Part shown: piece by piece, positions 16,977 through 26,307 of the stretch | How positions within the stretch are numbered: position 1 is the first letter of the stretch | Layout of the letters: each line of letters begins with the position of its first letter | Assembly: GCA_029269725.1 (NCBI GenBank) | Contig: JARJHS010000004.1 | Location: 62,001 to 126,000 of the forward strand | Direction: 5' to 3' | Source of the DNA: Pollutibacter soli | GTDB taxonomy: Bacteria > Bacteroidota > Bacteroidia > Chitinophagales > Chitinophagaceae | Length of the DNA: 64,000 bases | Notes under the pieces: model-generated | What the model saw: the letters and a program-made list of their open reading frames with translations, nothing else | What the model was told of the DNA's origin: nothing | Databases searched by the model: none | Made by a program: the position numbers and the translations under genes

Positions 16977-19900
16977 TCAGAGCTTGATTATCTTGAATAC
17001 TCTCGTCTCTTTTATACCAGTCACTCTTATAAAATACTGTCCTGCACTTAATCTGCTCATATCAACTTCAATCTTAGCACCGGAAAGCTTTCTAGTAGTA
17101 AAGCTGTTATACTCTCTTCCCAATCTATCCAGCACCCGGATGCTTACACTGGCATCCTGACTGAAGCCTGTTTCGATAATGGTTTTCCGTTCAACCGGGT
17201 TCGGATATGCTTTTCCGGTCAGCTCAACAACAGCAGGGGCAGTTGCAGCAACCCTTGTATTCGTACCTGCTGGTGCAGGCACGAAGTCACTTGGACATCT
17301 TGAAGAAGTTGAACTTGCCTGGCTGGTTGTAGCTGATGACTTGTTGCGTTCAAAGCTGGACAGATACCAGACGATCTTATTACCGTCGAATGGAACTTTA
17401 AATCTGCCGCCACCTGCTTTGAATCTACTTGGAAGTTTCGACACATCAGCATTGCTACCTGTCGGAGTAATATTATTGTTTGCCGAACCCGCTTGTATCC
17501 ATACATCTGTGGAGTTCAGATTTTCATAAGCGTAATTAGCTATAAACCCAAATCCGCCGTTGGTCGCCGGATCTGCAACGGTAATACACTCCAGGATTGG
17601 TTTAATTGATCGGGCTTTATTACCTGTAATATTCACTATCAATGTTCCCGGCAATGCAGTAAACGTATAGTTTGGATTCTGTACTGTTGGATAAACCAGG
17701 TATGTGCCCGGAGCTAAAGTTGAAAGGTTCTGCTGGATATTTCCATTCTGATCTTTCACAACATACGTCACTGTGATAACATCACCTGGTTTTAAAGCTG
17801 GTGTAACAGTATAAGTGAATGTCGGCACAGTTCCTTCGTTCACCCCTGTATCGTTTACTTTAATCGTAACTCCGGCTGCAGTGATGCTGAATATTGCGGT
17901 ATTATAGGTGATATTGTAATTGCTCAGTTTACCAGATGGCGACAATGTCGCATTAATGGTATAATTACCAACAGTTTCCCCGGTGATACGGCTATACGTT
18001 GCAGTAATATTATCACCTGGATCGAAACCTGTCAACGTTCCGGTGGTAAGTGGTGAAGGATCCTGAGTTCCATAAACCTTGGTAGCAGCTGCTGGTGTAA
18101 CCGATGCCGCTTTTGGTTCAATCACCAGATCGCCCAGGTCTGCAGTTACCTTGAAGTTCTTAGTAACAAATGCGGCTGGGATAATCTTGTGATGTCCAAC
18201 CTTTACACCTGTGATCATATTGATAGAGCGATACTCTCCCGTTACTACTGCAAGTCCGTCAGCATTGGTTACAATATCGTTCTCATCTATGATTACAGCT
18301 ATTTCACTGTTGGCAACCGGTATTCCGTTGGCCACAGGGATGCCATTTACAGATGCAAATGCATTGGTTTCGACTCCGGTCACATTGGCCACAGGAATGC
18401 CGTTAGCTTGAGCGAGGCCGTTAGCTACAGCAACGCCGTTTGCAAGCGGAACGCCGTTAGCCAAAGGAACACCATTGGCCAAAGGAATACCATTTGCCAG
18501 CGGCACTCCATTTACCATATTGACGGAGACGAGACCATTAAGCAAGGCATAACCATTTGCCATCGCGAGGCCATTCGCGAGCGGAACACCATTCGCTACC
18601 GGTATGCCATTTGCCAGCGGAACTCCATTCAATACACTGTTGAAGTATGCAGTGATAATTTCAGGAGCCAGGTTGGCGAGCGGGATACCATTTACAGATG
18701 GTAATCCATTTGCCTGTGGAATTCCATTCAATGCTTTGTTAGTAATCAGCATTGCCAGGTTGGTTACGGGAACTCCATTTGCCAGTGGGATTCCATTGGT
18801 ATTGGTCCATTCCATTTCTACCAGGGCGAGTTTCTGTGTCTCCATGATAGCTTTATACTGGAAATCAATCTCCTGTTTAAGCTCCTGCTTTTCAGCTGAA
18901 GTGAAGTTTCCATTGAATATGTAGTCATATTCAATAGGCATGCTTATTTTATTGGTGTATCCGAATGTCTGATTTAAAGGTTTAATGGTAAGCGGAAGCT
19001 GTGTAATAGAAAGTGTTCCCGCTTTGGGTGACCCGTTTAATGAATTGAATTCAAAATCATACAATTCCAGCAGATCACTTTCAATCACCGGTTCAGTCAA
19101 ACGAATAGGATAGCTACCCGGTGAAGTTAGTTTGGTAACATCGGAGACTTCTCCTGTTTGTTCATCGATCTGTAATGCTGTGAATTGGATAGTGGACAAA
19201 CCACGGCTGGAAAGTTCTGCAGGTAAATATTTACCATCAGCTCCCCTCTGAAGTTCCACACCATTTTCCAGGATTGTTGCATCGAATTCAGGTAATCTCT
19301 CACCATACTGTTTGCTTTTGTCATTTGCGTAAACAGTGATTGTTTTTTTGGTGATGGAAAGCAGGAATATAGGATCCGAAAACCCACCATCAAGGTTACC
19401 CTGGGTTTTTGGCGGGTTGTACACGGTCACGTCAGGGTTGCCTGTAAATGTAGGTACCGTCAACTGGATCTCCGTTGGAGTGATTGAACTTGGTGTCAGG
19501 ACGACCTGATTTGGCATCCCTTTACGCAGGTAAACTTTTGAGCTGCTTATAAAAGAACTACCCTTAATGGTAATCTGTATTGACGCCTGCCCCGGAACAC
19601 CAGGAGAGTTATTCACCCATTCAGTGACAGCAGGGGTAGGATTATATAGTGATGCAAGCGCGTTTGCTGCCTGAACCAATCCGGAGCCGCTCTTATAGTT
19701 GTACGCTCCTGAGAACTGACCGAAACTTTGCGCAGTATTTTTCAGAATTGATCTGATCGCTTCCTGACCTACAACTCCTGGCTGTGGAGTAAATTTCCGA
19801 TTTGCTTCCACTAAAAGACCAGCTACAGCTGCAATGTGAGGAGCAGCAGCAGAAGTACCATTGAAAATATCTGTTGTTCCACCAAATATGATGCTGGTAA

Positions 19901-22709
19901 ATACTCCATCAGGACCAACCACATCGGGTTTCGGTCTTGGTGTTGATTCATTGGTAACCCTTGTTCCACCGTAGGAAGAATAACTTCTGATTTCCAGTGG
20001 AGAATTATTATTGATCAGTGCAGATTCAACAGCGCCGACACTAATAGCTCCGGCTGAATTTGCGTGACCAACAACAGTCGAAGGATTGGCATTTGCATAC
20101 TCAGTGATATTGGCATTGCCCCTGAATATTACAAATTTGAACCGTACATCACGTGTTCCGTTAGCGCGTACAACCATCAAATTAAGATTGGTTGCTCCCT
20201 CAACATAGATAGGTAAAACTTCAAATGGATCAGAGCCGCGGTTATCCCGGTTATACCCATTTAGTATGTGACCAAATGCATCGGTAACGTAAATATCGAG
20301 ATCAACATCCGTACCTGTTCCCGTTAGTGAATAGAAAGAATCCTCCCACTGCAAAACCACCAGGTAACTTCCTTTCCTGGTGAAGCTTACTTGTTGCAGG
20401 CTGTCAGTTCCGGAAGAAGAAAAATTATGTGCTTTTCTTCCACCGGTTGGTCCAACACCATTGAAAATTCCTTCGTATGACCGCCCTCCGAAATTACCAG
20501 CGGAAGTAACATATTTTGTACCTGTCGCTGTCACAGAATTGACTGCCTTAGCTACCAGGCCATCCTCGAAAAAAGGAGAGGTAAGGAAACTGATATCATC
20601 AACTATTACATCAACACCTTTTCCACCTAGTGTTACCGGAGCTGCAAGTTCTTTTATACCGGATGCCATGTCCGACTCAGAAATAAATCCGGTCCTGAAA
20701 AAGAGAGATGCGCCTGGTGCCACATCGTGCACCAATTGCAGCATGGCCCTTCCCTCGTCGGATTTTATTCCCAATACTGCGGGGTATTCTTTTACGACCT
20801 GTACGCGTTTTGTATTATCAATGCTGTTATCTGGATTTCTACCCGGCAGATTATCGCTGAGGATATCAGTGAGTTCACCAGACAGCATGTTATAACTGTC
20901 TGACATTACACCAATCTTCACATTTGTTCCACTCAGCTTATACGCACTTCTTGCTATATTGGCCTGTATGGCTTCATCACCTGAACTGGTAATAGTACCC
21001 TGCATTCCTGCTGGCAGGTATGCCGGGCGGACATAGTCGAATAAGGTACTGTATCCAGGTGTCTGATCAAACGAAGGGATATCAGCAATATTAAACAGGC
21101 AGGTAACAATCTGCTCGCCTTCGGTTTGTACGTAGCTTATTTCCTCATACCCTTTTGCTGTCAGTCCTCTGAGCGTAGACAGGGCTGTTGAGATTTGTGT
21201 TTTGTTAAGTATAACTTCTATCAATACCCGATTACCAACCACAACAATAATGTCTTTTTCACCCGGATCTTTTTTGAAAGTATTTGGGTCAATTGCAAAT
21301 GCCGAAAGAACAGGATCCACCACGATGTCTTCAAATTTATCCGGAATGTCATCACCCGAACGATTCAGACAGTCAGTAACAGTCACTTCTGCTGTGGCCG
21401 AACACCCGTCGCTGTTTGTAACCACTACTTTATAAACACCTGCGCTCGATATGGAAGGGGAAGCTGTATTTTCTCCGGAAACAATAAAGCCTGAAGTAGC
21501 AGTCCAGGTGTATACAGGATTACTGATATTGGTAGTTGTTGAAATAGTCACCTGGGTCTTATCGCAAGGGATCGCTCCTGAACGGATATTGCCGGTTACT
21601 GTTACGTTGGTGCCATTTACCTGGGTAATGGTTACACTGGCCGTTGAACAATCGACAGGAGCAGCGAGAGGAGCATAAGCAACCTCTACACCGCTATTCA
21701 GAAAAATCTGTTTACCACTCCACAGGGCGCCAATGAAATTGGTAGCTCCTGTTCCTGATCCGATATTGATATTTCCATTGGGCACCCAAACGGTACCGAG
21801 CCAACGGGTATATTGTGAGGAAGAACCATTAGCAATTTCAAAACTGTTGCCTGCTGAATTTCCGGTGCCGTTCGCCTGGCTGTATATTCTGGATGCAATT
21901 GACGTCGCACTAGGGTTGCCGGTGGTTCCTTTGTAGGTTAACCCTACTTTGGACAGTTCCATTACACCTTCAACAAGAATGTAGAATTTTCCACTGGCGC
22001 TTCCTTTGAAATCAAGTGAAAATGTATTGTTACCAGTTAGTTTAATATTGCGGAAAATGTAAGTACCGGGACCATCCAGCGTAATGGTTTTACCACCGTT
22101 TGCAGTCAGATCCCTTGCTCGGTAAATACCGTTTACAGGTGTAAGGGTAACCGTGTTTTTAGGGTCGTTAGTAGCTCCATTGGTAGAAAAACTTTCGCCG
22201 GCAGGATTTGCTGGTAGTATAGTTAGTGAGGGATTACCGTTTTGTGTTAGTGTTCCGGATGGGTTCGGCCCCGTGTACGACCCACTGGTAATGATATTTC
22301 CGGAAATGGAACCGGAGCCGATTTTTGCATTGCCTGCCACATTTACGTTGCCGGTGATATTGGTGCCTGAACCCGTATTGAGATTTAACCCTGTAAGACC
22401 GGTAACACCTGCACTTACTCCACCATTAATAAGGTTGTTATTCGAAAGCTCGATTTTAGCCGAACTGAATATGCTACCACCAAACTGAACACCGCCCGTC
22501 GTTTTAACCAATACGCGGCTACCTGTCGCACCACCACCGGGTACAGTAACCGAAGAACTAATCTGAACACCGTTGGCTCCGAATATCACGAATTTGGAAA
22601 TATCAGGATTAGTTGATTGCGCATGTGTACGGTTTGGGGTAACCGAAAAAGCGGTAAGCAGTGCTGCAATTAAAATATTAATTGTGTTTACTGCTGATTT
22701 CTTAAACAT
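16977..22709 (-). CDS. Giant secreted S8 peptidase with beta-helix, MBG and hexapeptide-repeat segments, T9SS substrate
   Basis: 1910 residues. Order: signal peptide (1-31, ending THAQ); a Gly/Asn/Ser-rich beta-solenoid segment (about 40-350) resembling ice-binding or polymer-forming adhesin domains; a PKD/Ig-like domain (to about 450); a subtilase domain with Asp near 602 (GVMSDSYN), His near 661 (LVHDVAPGA) and Ser near 954 (NGTSAAAPHIAA); an IPT-like domain; an MBG domain (about 1130-1230, KTITVYANDKSKQYGE); a segment of about 170 residues made of GIPLAN-type hexapeptides (about 1300-1470); a second MBG domain (KVYGTQDPSP); and a type A sorting domain (AYPNPVERKT to the end). Probably a cell-surface or secreted adhesin-protease. 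The catalytic triad looks intact. Own transcript, closed by the terminator at 16925. Confidence 0.88.
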   Translation of the reverse strand: MFKKSAVNTINILIAALLTAFSVTPNRTHAQSTNPDISKFVIFGANGVQISSSVTVPGGGATGSRVLVKTTGGVQFGGSIFSSAKIELSNNNLINGGVSAGVTGLTGLNLNTGSGTNITGNVNVAGNAKIGSGSISGNIITSGSYTGPNPSGTLTQNGNPSLTILPANPAGESFSTNGATNDPKNTVTLTPVNGIYRARDLTANGGKTITLDGPGTYIFRNIKLTGNNTFSLDFKGSASGKFYILVEGVMELSKVGLTYKGTTGNPSATSIASRIYSQANGTGNSAGNSFEIANGSSSQYTRWLGTVWVPNGNINIGSGTGATNFIGALWSGKQIFLNSGVEVAYAPLAAPVDCSTASVTITQVNGTNVTVTGNIRSGAIPCDKTQVTISTTTNISNPVYTWTATSGFIVSGENTASPSISSAGVYKVVVTNSDGCSATAEVTVTDCLNRSGDDIPDKFEDIVVDPVLSAFAIDPNTFKKDPGEKDIIVVVGNRVLIEVILNKTQISTALSTLRGLTAKGYEEISYVQTEGEQIVTCLFNIADIPSFDQTPGYSTLFDYVRPAYLPAGMQGTITSSGDEAIQANIARSAYKLSGTNVKIGVMSDSYNMLSGELTDILSDNLPGRNPDNSIDNTKRVQVVKEYPAVLGIKSDEGRAMLQLVHDVAPGASLFFRTGFISESDMASGIKELAAPVTLGGKGVDVIVDDISFLTSPFFEDGLVAKAVNSVTATGTKYVTSAGNFGGRSYEGIFNGVGPTGGRKAHNFSSSGTDSLQQVSFTRKGSYLVVLQWEDSFYSLTGTGTDVDLDIYVTDAFGHILNGYNRDNRGSDPFEVLPIYVEGATNLNLMVVRANGTRDVRFKFVIFRGNANITEYANANPSTVVGHANSAGAISVGAVESALINNNSPLEIRSYSSYGGTRVTNESTPRPKPDVVGPDGVFTSIIFGGTTDIFNGTSAAAPHIAAVAGLLVEANRKFTPQPGVVGQEAIRSILKNTAQSFGQFSGAYNYKSGSGLVQAANALASLYNPTPAVTEWVNNSPGVPGQASIQITIKGSSFISSSKVYLRKGMPNQVVLTPSSITPTEIQLTVPTFTGNPDVTVYNPPKTQGNLDGGFSDPIFLLSITKKTITVYANDKSKQYGERLPEFDATILENGVELQRGADGKYLPAELSSRGLSTIQFTALQIDEQTGEVSDVTKLTSPGSYPIRLTEPVIESDLLELYDFEFNSLNGSPKAGTLSITQLPLTIKPLNQTFGYTNKISMPIEYDYIFNGNFTSAEKQELKQEIDFQYKAIMETQKLALVEMEWTNTNGIPLANGVPVTNLAMLITNKALNGIPQANGLPSVNGIPLANLAPEIITAYFNSVLNGVPLANGIPVANGVPLANGLAMANGYALLNGLVSVNMVNGVPLANGIPLANGVPLANGVPLANGVAVANGLAQANGIPVANVTGVETNAFASVNGIPVANGIPVANSEIAVIIDENDIVTNADGLAVVTGEYRSINMITGVKVGHHKIIPAAFVTKNFKVTADLGDLVIEPKAASVTPAAATKVYGTQDPSPLTTGTLTGFDPGDNITATYSRITGETVGNYTINATLSPSGKLSNYNITYNTAIFSITAAGVTIKVNDTGVNEGTVPTFTYTVTPALKPGDVITVTYVVKDQNGNIQQNLSTLAPGTYLVYPTVQNPNYTFTALPGTLIVNITGNKARSIKPILECITVADPATNGGFGFIANYAYENLNSTDVWIQAGSANNNITPTGSNADVSKLPSRFKAGGGRFKVPFDGNKIVWYLSSFERNKSSATTSQASSTSSRCPSDFVPAPAGTNTRVAATAPAVVELTGKAYPNPVERKTIIETGFSQDASVSIRVLDRLGREYNSFTTRKLSGAKIEVDMSRLSAGQYFIRVTGIKETRVFKIIKL
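18295..18800 (-). repeat. Imperfect 18-bp repeats encoding GIPLAN hexapeptides
   Basis: Within the giant subtilase gene. The coded unit is N-G-(I/V)-P-(L/V)-A, six residues, repeated without gaps in runs such as GVPLANGIPLANGVPLANG, with short breaks (for example around 18530 and 18640). At DNA level the plus strand shows GCCATTTGCCAGCGGAAC-like units in succession. Copies differ at synonymous positions, so the array has been maintained for some time rather than arising by very recent slippage. Confidence 0.85.
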
Positions 22710-23047
22710 AAGATTAATTTATTCCAGGTTTGAGAACATTGCGATAACAGCGGACATGGCTAACAGCAATTGCTGTATAGGCTAAAGGAATACATTCGTA
22801 GGATAACGGGTTCGAGGTCTGAATGCGGGATCGGGGAGGGTAAGGTAGATGGATTTAAAATCCATGCGCCAAGTTAAATTTTATTTTTCTTACCTCATAA
22901 TATTGGTGCATTTCTTTTTCCGGAGCGTGCACCCGGCGCGGATTCCAGAAGATTCTAAAACATTGACGAATTCGATATAAACAGATGTTTATGCTGAGAA
23001 AATCCGCTGATAATTTCGAATGAACCTGTTTTTGTATATTTATTCGG
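22710..23047. other. Divergent intergenic region
   Basis: Between the minus-strand subtilase and the plus-strand transporter; both promoters should lie here. A 17-bp palindrome at 22849-22865 (ATGGATTT-A-AAATCCAT) could be a regulator site or a chance anticodon-like hairpin. No gene found. Confidence 0.45.
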
Positions 23048-25831
23048 ATGAAAGATCGAATACTACGGCTACTGAATTTAAAAAAGTCCGAATCTGCGCA
23101 TGTTCTTGATCTGCTTATTGTTCAGTTTTTCATAGGCATTGCATCTTCACTGATTAATTTCCTGGGTATTACGCATTTTATCGATAAGCAAACTGTTGGT
23201 GAAATCCCGGCTGTTTACCTGGTGATTGCATTCGCTCTTTTGATCATTAATGTTGTTTATGAAAAACTGGAACACCATCTTTCAGCAACCCAGCTGCTGA
23301 AAATCATCATGTTGTTCAATGCAGCAGTACTTTTTTTTATCTGGCTCGGATTTTTCAGCATAGAAGAGCATGCGGTCTCTTTTGTATTACTTGTGTGGAC
23401 TGTACTGATATACATGATTTCCAGTTATGCATTCTGGGGGATGGCTTCTCAGCAATACAATATCCGTGAAAGCAAAAGGATTTTTACCATCCTCGGTTCT
23501 GCAGATATCATGTCCAAACTGGTGGGTTACCTGATTGCGAAACCAATTTATGGGTTGGTGGGTGACAACCTGATGCTCGTGGCCATCTTCTCACTGGTCA
23601 TCGGAGCCCTCTGGTTTTCGAAGAAGACAAAGTCGCTCCGCTGGCAACATTTTATCGTAAAAAGTCACCATCATCAAACTGAAACGGTGGTTACCAATAC
23701 ATCGAAAGACCTGATTTCTACGGTTTTTAAAAAAGAATTGATTTTTGCCATCTCTTTGCTTTCACTGATCAGCTATAATGTTTTTAACCTTGTTGATTTT
23801 ACATTCGTTTCCCAGATAAAAGCGCATTATAACGATTTCGCCAGTCTCGGAACCTTTGTCGTGGCCTTGCTGGCATCAGGGCGGATTATAGCGCTGCTTC
23901 TTAAATTGATTTTCTCCAGCAGGATGATTGAAAGACTGGGTGTGATCACTTGCCTTTTTATCACACCGGTAACCCTGCTGTTCTTTTCCCTGCTTTTTCT
24001 TTTTGTAGATGAAAAGAATACTGAATTCACATTATACATTTTTGGTTTCATGACGATCCTCACGGAGGTGCTCAGGTCGACCATGCAGGAGCCGGTATTC
24101 TTTATTCTTTTTCAACCGCTGAAAGAAAAATTCAGATTAAAAGGGCATCTGATCTCGAAGGGATATATGCTTGCGCCATCCCTGTTGATCGTAGGATCAT
24201 CATTGTTGTTCATCATGAACAGAAACAAGGGCACAGATATATCGATCATGTTGATCATTAAACTTCTGTTAGTTAACCTCCTGCTCTGGGGTGTGATCAT
24301 CTTTTTTCTCCGCAACGCCTATCTCAAAACACTGAGGGATTCCATCAAGAAAGGTGTGTTTGCTGCAGAAAACAATGCACATATCCAGGATCCGGGTTCG
24401 ATAGGAATTTTATTGGAGAAGATTAATAATGGTAAGCCCACAGAAGTCATTTACGCTCTTAAGTTGCTTGAAGATGCAGAATATGCCGAGTTGAAAAAGC
24501 TGATGGAAAAACTCACGAGGCATGAATCAATGGAAGTGAGGTACTATGTAATTGAAAATCTCGGATCAAGATCGAATCCACCACTGGAATTGTTGCATGA
24601 AATTCTGAAGGAAGAGAAACACCCGGCAATTGTGCAAAGATTGTATTCAATTCTGACGCGTAAGGATCATGCGTTTTTGAAAGAAGCCGCAGGAAATCTG
24701 CAACAGCAGAGTTATCCTGTACAAAAAGTGATCATCACCTCACTTCTGAACCAGAAAGAATTTGATTTCATGCACCAGGGCGGAAATTACCTGGATGCAT
24801 TAATCCATTCTTCTGATGCGCAGGAAAGAGACCTGGCGGTTCAGATCATTGTAGAACTGAAGAATGTTCGTTTTACCGGAGCCATTGAGCAGTTGATTCA
24901 TGATGCTGATGCTTCAGTAAAGCGAAGTGCAATATTTGCAGCATGTCGGCTGAAAATAAAACAGCTTTTGCCGGTGATTATCGACAAGCTGCAAAATACC
25001 GATGAAAAATATGCTGCTTTGAATGGCTTGTTGCAATTTGGTGATGATCTGTTCCAGCATCTTCATCAATTGCCACAGCAAACTCAGCATTCATTTGCAT
25101 ATGAAGCGATAAAGCTTGCGGGAAAGATTAAAGGAAATCATTCCACGCATTACCTGTTAAATATGCTCAAATCCAAACCGAAGTTCTCAGAGCATATCAT
25201 CCATAGTTTATGGACAAAGGATTATACCGCTGAAGACATAAAAGAGGTGGAACTTTTGCAACAAATTTTACAGGACTATCTCCAGGCTGGAAAACAAAAG
25301 ATTGCTGATTATGTACAGGTGCCTGTTTTCAAACATGGCGATCAGATGAAAGATGTGATCGTGACAGAAATAAGGAATGATCTGACGACATCGTTAAAAA
25401 TCTGTTCGATACTTCATAACAATGATGAGCTCAACAGGATACTTGAGCTTATACAACACGGTGAGAATTTACGCTTGTACAATGCTGTCGAAATGCTCGA
25501 CCTGATTCTTCCAAAAAAGGTATCACGCGATCTCAACCTGTTATTCAATTATCTTTTTGACCCATCACTGGCTCGCCGGCAGGGTGGCAGTATGGCTGTT
25601 GGTCAGTTTTTTAATAAAATTGTAATTGAAGAAGGAAGTATCTTCCGCCCATTGACAAGAGCATATTGCATCTATACTTCATGGAAGGACCATGAAACAG
25701 GCTTTCTGCAACTGTTGAAAAAGCAGAATCTGAATGACGAACATTTCATCATTGGAGAGACAAGTCAATTTGTATTGAAAGAATTGGAAAGAGAATCGCA
25801 TGCTGATCATCGAAAAAATATTACTTCTTAG
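23048..25831 (+). CDS. NTP/NDP-exchange-transporter-like membrane protein with C-terminal HEAT repeats
   Basis: 927 residues. The first 430 or so form about 12 membrane helices resembling the ATP/ADP translocase (Npt1/Npt2)-like branch of the major facilitator fold, with a basic stretch after the first helices and the loop YNIRESKRIFTILGSADIMSKLVG. Residues about 445-800 are helical HEAT-type repeats (SMEVRYYVIENLGS, ASVKRSAIFAACRL, EKYAALNGLLQFGD). The end of the gene overlaps the start of a cyclic-nucleotide-binding gene by 32 bp, so the two are translationally coupled and may work as one unit. In other bacteria such a permease, HEAT array and cNMP domain can be one polypeptide. Transport substrate not known. 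Confidence 0.8.
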   Translation: MKDRILRLLNLKKSESAHVLDLLIVQFFIGIASSLINFLGITHFIDKQTVGEIPAVYLVIAFALLIINVVYEKLEHHLSATQLLKIIMLFNAAVLFFIWLGFFSIEEHAVSFVLLVWTVLIYMISSYAFWGMASQQYNIRESKRIFTILGSADIMSKLVGYLIAKPIYGLVGDNLMLVAIFSLVIGALWFSKKTKSLRWQHFIVKSHHHQTETVVTNTSKDLISTVFKKELIFAISLLSLISYNVFNLVDFTFVSQIKAHYNDFASLGTFVVALLASGRIIALLLKLIFSSRMIERLGVITCLFITPVTLLFFSLLFLFVDEKNTEFTLYIFGFMTILTEVLRSTMQEPVFFILFQPLKEKFRLKGHLISKGYMLAPSLLIVGSSLLFIMNRNKGTDISIMLIIKLLLVNLLLWGVIIFFLRNAYLKTLRDSIKKGVFAAENNAHIQDPGSIGILLEKINNGKPTEVIYALKLLEDAEYAELKKLMEKLTRHESMEVRYYVIENLGSRSNPPLELLHEILKEEKHPAIVQRLYSILTRKDHAFLKEAAGNLQQQSYPVQKVIITSLLNQKEFDFMHQGGNYLDALIHSSDAQERDLAVQIIVELKNVRFTGAIEQLIHDADASVKRSAIFAACRLKIKQLLPVIIDKLQNTDEKYAALNGLLQFGDDLFQHLHQLPQQTQHSFAYEAIKLAGKIKGNHSTHYLLNMLKSKPKFSEHIIHSLWTKDYTAEDIKEVELLQQILQDYLQAGKQKIADYVQVPVFKHGDQMKDVIVTEIRNDLTTSLKICSILHNNDELNRILELIQHGENLRLYNAVEMLDLILPKKVSRDLNLLFNYLFDPSLARRQGGSMAVGQFFNKIVIEEGSIFRPLTRAYCIYTSWKDHETGFLQLLKKQNLNDEHFIIGETSQFVLKELERESHADHRKNITS

Positions 25832-26252
25832 AAATTCTGAAATATTCCGCAACTGCAGGGAAGCTGATTTGCTGGACATCGCATCTATTTGCCAGGAAAT
25901 AAGGCTGGACCAGGATGTATTAATTTTCACCAAAGGTGAGCCGGGTCATTGTATGTATTTTATCCATACAGGAAAAGTGACAATACATGATGAAGAACAT
26001 GTGCTGGCTGTTCTTGCTGAAAATGAAATTTTCGGTGAGCTGTCATTGCTGGACAGCGAGTCCCGTTCTGCCAGTGCAACAACTGCATCGGAATGTATTC
26101 TCTTAAAAATTGAACAGGAACCTTTTTATGATCTGGTCTCTACAAATTCTGATATTCTTAAAGGAATTATGCGCACATTATGCAAGCGCCTCCGTGAGCA
26201 GGATCGGATTACAATTGAGATGAAGAACAGGATGACTGTGAGGAATGGGTGA
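25800..26252 (+). CDS. Stand-alone cyclic-nucleotide-binding (CRP-like) domain protein
   Basis: 150 residues, a single cNMP-binding beta-roll and helix, no DNA-binding domain. The phosphate-binding cassette is visible: FGELSLLDSESRSASATT with Gly79, Glu80 and Arg89 in the usual places, so cAMP or cGMP binding is expected. ATG 25800 lies inside the transporter gene (32-bp overlap in another frame), the arrangement of a gated two-gene unit. With an adenylate cyclase encoded 9 kb upstream, cAMP control of the transporter-like protein is a testable inference. The AACGT palindrome at 26257 probably ends the transcript. Confidence 0.87.
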   Translation: MLIIEKILLLRNSEIFRNCREADLLDIASICQEIRLDQDVLIFTKGEPGHCMYFIHTGKVTIHDEEHVLAVLAENEIFGELSLLDSESRSASATTASECILLKIEQEPFYDLVSTNSDILKGIMRTLCKRLREQDRITIEMKNRMTVRNG

Positions 26253-26256
26253 CGTG

Positions 26257-26285
26257 TTACGTTTAACGTTATACGTTAAACGTAA
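26257..26285. repeat. AACGT-family palindrome, copy 1
   Basis: Arms TTACGTTTAACGT (26257-26269) and the complement (26273-26285), 3-base loop, in the 55 bp between two convergent genes. Same family as the copies at 29600 and 49205. Can serve as a terminator in both directions. Confidence 0.8.
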
Positions 26286-26307
26286 AACCGTTGATGAAAG
26301 ACGCCGC

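Noticed and set aside
18189-18924. Plus-strand frames of 66-171 codons opposite the hexapeptide-repeat region
   Set aside because: Mirror images of the repeat; their regular composition follows from the minus-strand coding units.
22801-22880. tRNA-like pieces: GGGTTCGAGGTC near 22808 and an anticodon-arm-like ATGGATTT-A-AAATCCAT at 22849
   Set aside because: The T-loop-like piece precedes the anticodon-like hairpin, the reverse of tRNA order, and no acceptor stem can be formed.
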